Shown: positions 1 through 6,810 of the stretch, piece by piece
Position numbering within the stretch: the first letter of the stretch is position 1
How the letters are laid out: every line of letters begins with the position of its first letter
Assembly: GCA_024699575.1 (NCBI GenBank)
Contig: JAILPF010000263.1
Location: 1-9,791 of the forward strand
Reading direction: 5' to 3'
Source of the DNA: Acetatifactor sp.
Lineage (GTDB): Bacteria; Bacillota; Clostridia; Lachnospirales; Lachnospiraceae
DNA length: 9,791 bases
Notes under the pieces: model-generated
The model's input: only the letters and a program-made list of their open reading frames with translations
The model's database searches: none
Told to the model about the DNA's origin: nothing
Translations under genes and position numbers: made by a program

Positions 1-2
1 TA

Positions 3-1486
3 TTAAAATACGAAATAGATGAAACTACCGGAATCAAAATCTACGCCATATACCCCCAAAGTCAATGCGCAAATCACAAGCAAAATCAAAACTCCATATC
101 GAAACCATAAATTCTGGCGGAGAAGAAATTCCCCAAAATTCCATTTATTTCTATATTTCACGATATCTACAAGTATTAAGAAAATAACCGCTAAGAATAG
201 GATATTCATTTCTCGTCTATCCAGGCCGAAACTAAATAGGGTCTCATCAAAAAGTGCCCATGGATTCCATTTGGTAACCATTCGCTGTACATAGTAAATG
301 GCATTGTCCACAGAGGGTGCCCTAAAGAAAATCCATGCAAAAGATGTCAGCAGAAACGTAACCACAATCTTTCCGAAATGATAACTGAATGCATCTGTAT
401 CTGTCTTCAGCATCTCCGTGATTCTTTTTCTTACCGGTCGCAGAATATCCCCTACTATTTGGTACACCCCATGCAGGATTCCCCACGAAACATATGTCCA
501 TGCAGCTCCATGCCAAAGTCCGCTTACCAAAAAAGTAATGAAAATATTCACGTATTTTCTTCCCCTTGAGCATCTGTTGCCACCCAGCGGAATATATACA
601 TAGTCCCTAAACCATGTGCTGAGGGATATGTGCCACCTATGCCAAAAATCAGAAATACTTTCCGCAAAATAAGGAGCATTGAAATTCTCTGTTAATTCAA
701 AGCCCATAATGGAAGCCGCCCCCACTGCGATGCAGGAGTACCCGGCAAAATCGCAATAAATCTGCAAGGCAAAAGCAAACGCCCCCGCAGCTGCATCCAC
801 TGTTCCCAATCGATATACATTGTCGAATACCCCATTCACAAAAATGGCAACTCTATCTGCAATCACCATTTTTTGGAAAAGTCCCCATATCATCATGGCA
901 AATCCTGATATTACTTTTTCGAAATCCCACATTTTTTTGTGATTCATATTCTGTATTTGGGTCAAAAGCTTTCCGGAGCGTTCGATCGGTCCTGCGACCA
1001 GCTGTGGAAAAAAACTCACAAAAAGCGCATATTTTAAAAAGTTTTTCTCCGCCGTAATCTCATCTTTATATACATCAGCCGTGTAACTCAATGCCTGAAA
1101 TGTGTAAAAAGATATGCCCACAGGGAGCAAAAAGCTGAACGGATTGTCAATCACCTGTATGTGGAGCACGTTTAATATTCTATTGAAATTATGCAGGAAA
1201 AAATCGAAATATTTAAAGAAGCCAAGCACCGATAGATTGGCAAGAAAGCTTCCGGTCACCAGCCATCGCTTCAAAGATATAGTTTTGCCTTTTCTATAAA
1301 AATGCCACTCAGATAAGTGACAACTGTAGAAAAGGCAATCAATATAGCATACTTGGCATTCCAGCTCATATAGAAGTAATAGCTGGCTGCCAGAAGCCAA
1401 ATATATCTCATTTTCAACGGAATCAAATAGTAAATCAATACTACAGTAGGAAAAAACACCATAAAATGTATTGAATTAAAAAGCAT
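3..1486 (-). pseudogene. MBOAT-family O-acyltransferase (AlgI/DltB-like), frameshifted
   Basis: Multi-spanning membrane O-acyltransferase, likely transferring acyl (often acetyl) groups to an extracellular polysaccharide. The frame starting at 1486 gives a typical family N-terminus (about 68 residues, including SYYFYMSWNAKYAILIAFS) but runs into a stop at 1271-1273. The rest lies in another frame down to the TAA at 3-5. Joining them by adding one base in either T4 run (1283-1286 or 1290-1293, plus strand) gives about 494 residues, a normal family length. Family motifs in the joined protein are FWHRWHISLS (281-290), RDYVYIPLGGNR (294-305), GLWHGAAW with the presumed catalytic His at 326, and a C-terminal FIYFVF resembling the usual FIYFQF end. 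The ATG overlaps the stop of the upstream repressor gene by one base (TAATG), with a GGGGAGAGGG ribosome site, so the two are probably cotranscribed. The acceptor polysaccharide is unknown. The frameshift may be a real mutation or a sequence error. Confidence 0.85.
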
Positions 1487-2481
1487 TACCCTCTCCCCTT
1501 GGTCGACTCTCTTTCTATCAACTGACCATGCAGTTTGATGATGTCTCCCTGTTCTTCCCCATTAATCATTTTAACCAGTTTTTTTACCGCAAGGCTACCC
1601 TGTTTCTCATATCCGGTGCGGATAGTCGTCAGATTCGGTGTGTACCATTGACACATCTCCACGTCATCCACTCCAACTACCTCAATGTCTTCCGGTATCT
1701 TTATACCCTTCTCCATTAGCGCATCCATAACTCCGAATGCACTTAAATCATTTGTTGCAAAAACTGCTTCCGGCATCGGATTCCCCTTCTCCAAAAATTG
1801 CGCCATAGCATCCCTTGCTTTTTCTCTTTCAAATCCACCCTCAAGAATATATTCCGGATCCACAACAATTCCGTCCTTCAACAGCCGGTCTCTGAATCCT
1901 CTGAATCGCTCTATCGCGTCATAGTTATCCAAAACACCCTGGATTACTGCAAAATTGCGGAACCCCTTCTTCAGAAAATAGTCCGCCACTGTAGTTCCAT
2001 CTTTATAGGAGTCGAAAATAATACTGGAAACACGATTTCCTTTTAACTCTCTGTCCAGGAAAATGGTAGGAGCATCCAACTCCAAAATTCTCTTTGCACC
2101 TTCTTCATCTACGTCGTGAGAAAGAATAACGCAGCCGTCGACCCGTTTTCCCAGAATACTGGTGATGGCAGATTTCTCACTCCATGTGACAAAGATATTC
2201 AACTCATATCCATGCTTCACGCATTCCCAGAACATAATATCAGCCAGGGTTGCAAAGTATGGTCCCTTCAAAGAAGTCGTAAACAGACCCAGCACCTTGG
2301 TTGCTTTTGCTTTCAGATTCCTTCCATTTAAATCCGGTATATAATGTAATCGGTCTGCAACCTCCAAAATATATTCTCTGGTCTCCGGCTTTACCACCGA
2401 TACGCCATTGAGCGCATTCGACACAGTAGAAATCGACACACCGGCTTCTCTTGCAATATCCTTAATTGTAACTTTACCCAT
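1486..2481 (-). CDS. LacI-family transcriptional regulator
   Basis: Sugar-responsive DNA-binding repressor of 331 residues, the usual family length. The N-terminal helix-turn-helix is at about residues 4-25 (VTIKDIAREAGVSISTVSNA). A hinge helix follows (about 50-60, NGRNLKAKA); its Leu56 is in the position that inserts at the central CpG of LacI-family operators. Residues from about 62 form a periplasmic-binding-protein-like effector domain, with family motifs FLDRE (141-145), FATNDLSAFG (241-250) and VGVDD (269-273). The start is set by ATG at 2481 with AGGGGA about 9 bases upstream. A good promoter lies upstream, and an operator-like palindrome sits between promoter and start, suggesting autoregulation. 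The same palindrome occurs three times before the glycosidase operon, so this protein is the natural candidate for its repressor. The effector sugar cannot be read from the sequence. Confidence 0.95.
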   Translation of the reverse strand: MGKVTIKDIAREAGVSISTVSNALNGVSVVKPETREYILEVADRLHYIPDLNGRNLKAKATKVLGLFTTSLKGPYFATLADIMFWECVKHGYELNIFVTWSEKSAITSILGKRVDGCVILSHDVDEEGAKRILELDAPTIFLDRELKGNRVSSIIFDSYKDGTTVADYFLKKGFRNFAVIQGVLDNYDAIERFRGFRDRLLKDGIVVDPEYILEGGFEREKARDAMAQFLEKGNPMPEAVFATNDLSAFGVMDALMEKGIKIPEDIEVVGVDDVEMCQWYTPNLTTIRTGYEKQGSLAVKKLVKMINGEEQGDIIKLHGQLIERESTKGRG

Positions 2482-2494
2482 CTTTGTCAGTCCC

Positions 2495-2510
2495 CTAAAA
2501 ACGTTTCTAA
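2495..2510. promoter_or_regulatory. LacI-family operator before the repressor gene (O4)
   Basis: The sequence CTAAAAACGTTTCTAA is centred on CG at 2502-2503. It matches the perfect 16-bp operators at 9652-9667 and 9727-9742 at 13 of 16 positions. It lies a few bases downstream of the predicted transcription start and touches the repressor's ribosome site (2491-2496), which fits negative autoregulation. It is less perfect than the upstream operon copies and so probably weaker. The assignment is inferred from sequence similarity and position. Confidence 0.75.
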
Positions 2511-2523
2511 TATCTTATTTTGT

Positions 2524-2552
2524 AGTATAATATGGTTTCCTGGCAAATTCAA
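2524..2552 (-). promoter_or_regulatory. Promoter of the lacI-type gene and acyltransferase unit
   Basis: On the minus strand, TTGAAT (2547-2552) and TATACT (2524-2529) are separated by exactly 17 bp, close to the sigma-A consensus. Transcription would start near 2517, about 36 nt before the repressor ATG. The promoter lies downstream of the binding-protein gene's terminator, so the repressor unit can be transcribed independently of the transport operon. Confidence 0.75.
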
Positions 2553-2585
2553 GATATTTTGTTATTTTTGTAACATTTGACGACC

Positions 2586-2616
2586 AAAAAAGAGCTGCCA
2601 CTTTACGCGACAGCTC
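2586..2616 (-). terminator. Rho-independent terminator of the transport operon
   Basis: On the minus strand, GAGCTG (2611-2616) and CAGCTC (2592-2597) form a 6-bp stem that can be extended inward by a G-U and a C-G pair. It is followed directly by six T residues (2586-2591). It starts about 25 bases after the stop codon of the solute-binding protein gene and ends the four-gene operon before the repressor promoter. Confidence 0.88.
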
Positions 2617-2641
2617 CCGAAAGACAAAATTCTTTTCTATT

Positions 2642-4285
2642 TTACTTGTATCCGTACTCATCACAGTATGCTTCCCACTGTGCTGTGAAACCTTCACGAA
2701 CCTTCTCAAGTCCTGCTGCTGTTACTTTGTCACGGAACTCAGCTACTGCTGCGTCTACGTCATCAACAAGACCTGCCTGAAGAGGTGCAAGGTACTGTCT
2801 CATAACGTTGGAAACTGCTGTTCTCTCAGCTGCATAGTCATCAAAGTTCTCTGTAAATCCGGAGTAGATATCGGTGTTGAGGAACTTAGTCTTCTCACCA
2901 ATCTTCATCAGCTTGTCGAAGATTTCGTTCTTCAGAACATCATTCTCTGTAAAGAGCTTATACTGATCGTTTCTAAGGTTCCATGTACTGAAGCCTTCAT
3001 AACCAAATTTGGTATCTTCAACTGCCTCATAGAAGCCTTCATCATTGATGGTGTAATGAGTTCCTTCGATACCGCACTGAACCAGCTTGTTCATTTCTTC
3101 ATCACACATGAGGTACTGAACTACTGCCAATGCTCTCTCAGGGTTCTTGCATCCTCTTACGACTGCAGTTGCATTCTGAGTTGCATGAGCAGGGTAGATG
3201 ATACCGGTAACTTCACCGTAAGCAAGGTATGCAGACTCCCATCCTTCGCCGGCTTTTTCAAAATCACTTACAGAAGTGATGTATTTTGCAGGGTTCTGTC
3301 CCTGAGGCTCAGCTACGCACAGACCGTTTTTGTAAGAATCACTGTTGTTGGAATCAGAAAGAGCACTCTTGGACCAGAAACCATAATCAGCCCATTTCTT
3401 CATCAAATTCATATCTTCAACAAACTCATCTGAGAACCAGTAGTCAAATACCTGGTTAGGAGTATCATACATTGCTGCAAGACCATAAGGAAGTCCGTTT
3501 GCAGCTACCCAAGGATGCTTGATACCAAGGCACCATGCAGCATCGAATGCTACCTGGAATCCGGTACTTTCCTCAGTAGTAGAGGTTAAGATACCCTGGT
3601 TAGGCATGTTCTCTTTGATTCCAAGGAAATACTCTTCCATATGCTCAATGGAATCAGGAACAGGCAGGTCAAACTGTTTTCTTAAGTCTTCACGATACTT
3701 AATACCGGAGCTTACATACTCAGGTGAAGCATTCGGAACTGCGTAGATAGAACCGTTTACAGAACACATATTCAGATTCTCTTCGCCAACCAAATCTCTC
3801 AGTTCAGGAGTGTAGGTGTTCAGAATGTCATCCAATTCTACAAATGCACCGCTTGCTGCCAGCTGTCCATAGTTCAGCCAGTTTGCAACATAGATTAAGT
3901 CAGCACCGCCGGAAGTAAGCTCCAGACTGTACTTCTGCTGGAAGTCTGTCCAGGTAGAGAACTGGAAGTCAACGGTTGCGTTCAACTTCTCTAACAACTT
4001 CTCGTTGATGGCATCTTCTACAACCTGCTCATCAGCGGGAGCATCACCCATAACATAAAATACCAAATCTACTCTCTCAGAAGTGTCCAATTCTGCAGCT
4101 GCCGGAGCTTCAGTGGTCTCTTCTTCCGCACTGGTGTCTGTAGCAGCCACTTCAGTGGTGGTATCTGCAGGAGTAGTGTCTGCAGGAGCATAGGTGCTTG
4201 CGCTGTCATCGCTACCACAAGCTGCGAGTGAAACAGCCATTGATCCTGCTAATAACAGGCTCAATAATTTCTTACCATTTTTCAT
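2642..4285 (-). CDS. Extracellular sugar-binding lipoprotein of an ABC importer (LplA/LipO-like)
   Basis: Binding protein of a carbohydrate ABC importer, 547 residues, anchored to the outer face of the membrane. The signal peptide has basic residues KKNGKK-like near the start (MKNGKKLL), a hydrophobic stretch, and lipobox LAAC ending at Cys23. A Thr/Ala/Glu-rich flexible linker spans about residues 27-68, and the family 1 binding-protein fold follows from about 71. The C-terminal part (about 470-540, SGFTENFDDYAAERTAVSN onward) resembles the DUF3502-type end of LipO/LplA-like proteins. This large size is typical of the LplA/YtcQ group, whose partners are LplB/LplC-like permeases, as here. The start at 4285 has AGGAAGGA about 8 bases upstream. 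It is the last gene of the operon, after a 114-nt gap with two stem-loops, and is followed by a terminator. The ligand is likely an oligosaccharide but is not identifiable. Confidence 0.93.
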   Translation of the reverse strand: MKNGKKLLSLLLAGSMAVSLAACGSDDSASTYAPADTTPADTTTEVAATDTSAEEETTEAPAAAELDTSERVDLVFYVMGDAPADEQVVEDAINEKLLEKLNATVDFQFSTWTDFQQKYSLELTSGGADLIYVANWLNYGQLAASGAFVELDDILNTYTPELRDLVGEENLNMCSVNGSIYAVPNASPEYVSSGIKYREDLRKQFDLPVPDSIEHMEEYFLGIKENMPNQGILTSTTEESTGFQVAFDAAWCLGIKHPWVAANGLPYGLAAMYDTPNQVFDYWFSDEFVEDMNLMKKWADYGFWSKSALSDSNNSDSYKNGLCVAEPQGQNPAKYITSVSDFEKAGEGWESAYLAYGEVTGIIYPAHATQNATAVVRGCKNPERALAVVQYLMCDEEMNKLVQCGIEGTHYTINDEGFYEAVEDTKFGYEGFSTWNLRNDQYKLFTENDVLKNEIFDKLMKIGEKTKFLNTDIYSGFTENFDDYAAERTAVSNVMRQYLAPLQAGLVDDVDAAVAEFRDKVTAAGLEKVREGFTAQWEAYCDEYGYK

Positions 4286-4307
4286 AATAGTAATCCTTCC
4301 TTTCTCT

Positions 4308-4325
4308 CGTTGGTCCTCCCCAACG
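4308..4325 (-). other. Leader stem-loop with an SD-like loop before the binding-protein gene
   Basis: On the minus-strand transcript CGTTGG (4320-4325) and CCAACG (4308-4313) pair perfectly around the six-base loop GGAGGA. It stands about 23 nt upstream of the start codon and just before the actual ribosome site AGGAAGGA. It could protect the 3' part of the mRNA or offer a ribosome standby site. No function is demonstrated. Confidence 0.5.
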
Positions 4326-4338
4326 GAAACATGTTTTT

Positions 4339-4371
4339 TTATTATTAATGCCTGCTGTCCGGCAATAATAA
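4339..4371 (-). other. AU-rich intercistronic stem-loop between permease and binding-protein genes
   Basis: On the minus-strand transcript TTATTATT (4364-4371) pairs with AATAATAA (4339-4346), continuing after a 3-nt bulge (4347-4349) into a GCC/GGC helix closed by an 8-nt loop (4353-4360). It is followed by A residues rather than U residues, so it is not a terminator in the direction of transcription. Intercistronic hairpins beside binding-protein genes often set differential mRNA stability; that role is inferred here. Confidence 0.45.
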
Positions 4372-4399
4372 TCTGCTAACTCCAATTCTTCCGGATAAC

Positions 4400-5290
4400 T
4401 TAACCCTTTACCGCTCCAACGGTAATACCGGATACAAAATACTTCTGTACAAACGGATAGAATGCCAGTACAGGACCGGTTGCCACAACTGCCATTGCCA
4501 GTTTTACGGACTGTGTAGGCAGCTCAACTGTTGCCATACCACTGTTCTGAGACATCTGCTTAATCGCAGTGGATGCATTCAGCAAGTCATACAGATAGAA
4601 CTGCAACTCCCATGTGCTGGAATCGGTACTGAACATGGAAGAACGATACCAGTCGTTCCAATACCCCAAAGCAAGGAACAGACCGATAGTTGCAAGACCG
4701 GGGCCAAGGACAGGCATTACAATACGAAGGAAAATCGTTACATGTCCTGCACCGTCAATCTTTGCTGATTCTGTAATTGCATCCGGCACACTTCCCACGA
4801 TGAAGGTTCTCATCAAAATAACGAGGAACGGACTCATCAAAGCCGGGAACCAGATTGCAATTGTAGAACCTTTCAAGCCAAGGACACTGGAATACATCAA
4901 ATACCAGGGAATGGTACCACCACCAAAAATACTGGTGAAATAAATCAGGAATGAAATATTGTTCCTATATTTAAATTCCTTTCTGGAAATAACATAGGCG
5001 GTCAGCGTAATCATCATCAGACCCAAAAATGTGCCCAAACCTGTGTAGAAAATGGTCATTTTATATGCATGCAGGATGTCCTGAGGAGCCTTAAAAATTG
5101 TCTTATATGCGGAAACCGTAATATCTCTCGGCAGGAGGCTGTATCCTTGTGTAAGAATCGTATGATTGTCTGTAAAAGAACCGGACAGAATCATAAGAAA
5201 TGGAATCACGCAGACGATAGCACCAAGCGCCAAAAGTGTATATGCAATAATATTGAAAATAATTGTTGATGGACCTTTTTTAATCTTCAT
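4400..5290 (-). CDS. Carbohydrate ABC transporter permease (LplC/YtcP-like)
   Basis: Inner-membrane channel subunit of 296 residues with about six transmembrane helices, the normal size for the LplC/YtcP and MalG-type group. The cytoplasmic coupling (EAA) loop that contacts the ATPase is at about 174-193: ESAKIDGAG ... LRIVMP, with the conserved Gly180 and Pro193. The first helix is about 11-36, and the C-terminus KYFVSGITVGAVKG (283-296) is typical for this subfamily. The start at 5290 is supported by AAGGAGGG about 8 bases upstream. It begins 17 nt after the stop of the other permease, so the two are cotranscribed and should form a heterodimer. No nucleotide-binding subunit is encoded nearby, so a shared ATPase encoded elsewhere is likely. 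Confidence 0.95.
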   Translation of the reverse strand: MKIKKGPSTIIFNIIAYTLLALGAIVCVIPFLMILSGSFTDNHTILTQGYSLLPRDITVSAYKTIFKAPQDILHAYKMTIFYTGLGTFLGLMMITLTAYVISRKEFKYRNNISFLIYFTSIFGGGTIPWYLMYSSVLGLKGSTIAIWFPALMSPFLVILMRTFIVGSVPDAITESAKIDGAGHVTIFLRIVMPVLGPGLATIGLFLALGYWNDWYRSSMFSTDSSTWELQFYLYDLLNASTAIKQMSQNSGMATVELPTQSVKLAMAVVATGPVLAFYPFVQKYFVSGITVGAVKG

Positions 5291-5307
5291 TCTCGATGCC
5301 CTCCTTC

Positions 5308-6798
5308 CTAGAATAATGCGTACTCATCGTTTCTCCTCTTAACCACCCAGTTGGTGACCATAATGAGGATGAAACCGAATACGGACTGATACAGACCGGC
5401 TGCAGTACCAAGGCCGATACTAAGCGGTTGTGTCATAGCAATACGGTATACATATGTATCCAAAATATCTGTTACATTGAATAAGAGGCCATTGTTACCT
5501 ACCATCTGGTAGAACAATTCGAACTGACCCTTCATAATACCACCCAGCGCATACAGAAGCAGGATGATAAAAGTCGGTTTCAACTGAGGCAGAGTGATGA
5601 AACGAATCTGCTGAAATACATTGGCGCCGTCCACCTTTGCCGCATCGTACAGTTCCGCGTCAATTCCCATAATCGTTGCCAGGTATACGACCATACCATA
5701 TCCGATTCCCTTCCAGATATGGAAGAAGGTGATGAGGAACGGCCAGTACGAGGGCGTATTGTAAAAGTCAATTCTCTCTCCACCCAAAGCCGTTACAAAC
5801 GTATTGATTACACCATAGTCATACTCGAAAAGGTTATATACGATAACCTTCAGAATAACAAAGGACACAAAATATGGCATGAACATCAATGTCTGAGATG
5901 TTTTCTTAAACCATTTAACAGTGACCTGACTTACAAAAATTGCAAAGATAATCTGAAGAAGATTTCCCAGACAAATAAACACAACATTGTAAAGCACCGT
6001 GTTTCTCGTCAGCCTGAACAAATCAGCGGATACCAGATACTCAAAGTTCTTAAAGCCGATAAACGGACTTGCCCACAAACCATCACGGAAGTTGAACTGT
6101 GTAAATGCGTAATATACACCAACCATAGGAAGATAATTATTAATCAGAAAATAGATAAATGTAGGTACCAACATTAAGAACAGTACCCAGTTCTTTTTCA
6201 ATTCCTTCCAAAGTCCATGTTCGTGATATAACGCACGCTCAACTGCCTGTAGTTTTTTAACCACTGCATACCCAAGCAGAGAGATTACCAGCACAACATA
6301 AACTACCGCTGTAGGAACAAAGCCTTTTACCCCAACTTTGTTGTTTGAAAACGCTGCAAATACCATGGTCAGAATGGTAAGTAGAATGTTAAATACCATT
6401 GCCGCTTCCGCAGCCCCGTAAAGGCTTAATTCTCCCTTTTTACCGCGAATATTGGCAAGTCCTTTCACCAGATATGCAATCTGAAAATATGCTGTAGCTA
6501 TAGCCAACATCAGCATAATCATTGAGAAAAGTCCCATAATACCTGCACTTGCATGCTGTACAAAGGAAAGCATACTGTACACAGGATATCCGCCCTTCAG
6601 TAGCGCCACCTGATCCGTGCTTACCTTCAGTTTTGTGACCAGATTGTAACCGTTTACAATCTTGATCCAATTTGCAAAGGGCAACATTAAGATTACTGAC
6701 AATGCGGAAACTGCAAGTGTAATCCATACCCCAAGCTTTTTGCCTGCACGGTTCTCAAACAGAATGGCAAGCTTGTCTTGTTTGTTTGTAACTTCCAT
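5308..6798 (-). CDS. Carbohydrate ABC transporter permease (LplB-like) with an extra N-terminal four-helix region
   Basis: Second channel subunit of the importer, 496 residues from the ATG at 6798. The C-terminal 300 residues (from about 196) are a standard LplB-type permease: KKNWVLFLMLVPTFIYFLI opens the first core helix, and the EAA loop is at 381-404 (AELYDAAKVDGAN ... ITLP). The first 195 residues are additional. They hold four likely transmembrane helices (about 22-48, 86-112, 128-150, 159-182), an exposed segment at about 49-85 and basic cytoplasmic stretches at 112-121 and 181-203. This topology keeps the core permease in its normal orientation. Typical LplB proteins are about 290-320 residues. 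The frame stays open upstream to 7020, but that would overlap the glycosidase, and AAGGAGG at 6804-6810 clearly sets the start at 6798. The gene begins 11 nt after the glycosidase stop. Confidence 0.93.
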   Translation of the reverse strand: MEVTNKQDKLAILFENRAGKKLGVWITLAVSALSVILMLPFANWIKIVNGYNLVTKLKVSTDQVALLKGGYPVYSMLSFVQHASAGIMGLFSMIMLMLAIATAYFQIAYLVKGLANIRGKKGELSLYGAAEAAMVFNILLTILTMVFAAFSNNKVGVKGFVPTAVVYVVLVISLLGYAVVKKLQAVERALYHEHGLWKELKKNWVLFLMLVPTFIYFLINNYLPMVGVYYAFTQFNFRDGLWASPFIGFKNFEYLVSADLFRLTRNTVLYNVVFICLGNLLQIIFAIFVSQVTVKWFKKTSQTLMFMPYFVSFVILKVIVYNLFEYDYGVINTFVTALGGERIDFYNTPSYWPFLITFFHIWKGIGYGMVVYLATIMGIDAELYDAAKVDGANVFQQIRFITLPQLKPTFIILLLYALGGIMKGQFELFYQMVGNNGLLFNVTDILDTYVYRIAMTQPLSIGLGTAAGLYQSVFGFILIMVTNWVVKRRNDEYALF

Positions 6799-6803
6799 AA
6801 TCT

Positions 6804-6810
6804 CCTCCTT
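6804..6810 (-). promoter_or_regulatory. Ribosome binding site that fixes the permease start
   Basis: Minus-strand AAGGAGG sits 5 nt before the ATG at 6798 and overlaps the last base position of the glycosidase stop codon (6810-6812). Ribosomes ending the glycosidase would be placed on this site, so the two genes are likely translationally coupled. It rules out the longer in-frame start at 7020. Confidence 0.85.

Noticed and set aside
1281..1295. Programmed -1 ribosomal frameshift in the acyltransferase gene
   Set aside because: No X XXY YYZ slippery heptamer fits the reading frame at GGCAAAAC, and proteins of this family are not normally made by frameshifting; a base loss in a short homopolymer is simpler.
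3056..3433. Plus-strand open frame of 125 codons
   Set aside because: It is opposite the solute-binding protein gene and has no family resemblance.
4327..4336. AAACATGTTT palindrome as a fifth operator
   Set aside because: The centre is AT rather than the CG found in all four operator copies, and it lies inside the operon without a convincing promoter.
5719..6177. Plus-strand open frame of 152 codons
   Set aside because: It lies wholly opposite the permease gene, has no recognisable motif, and its composition fits a shadow of the real coding frame.
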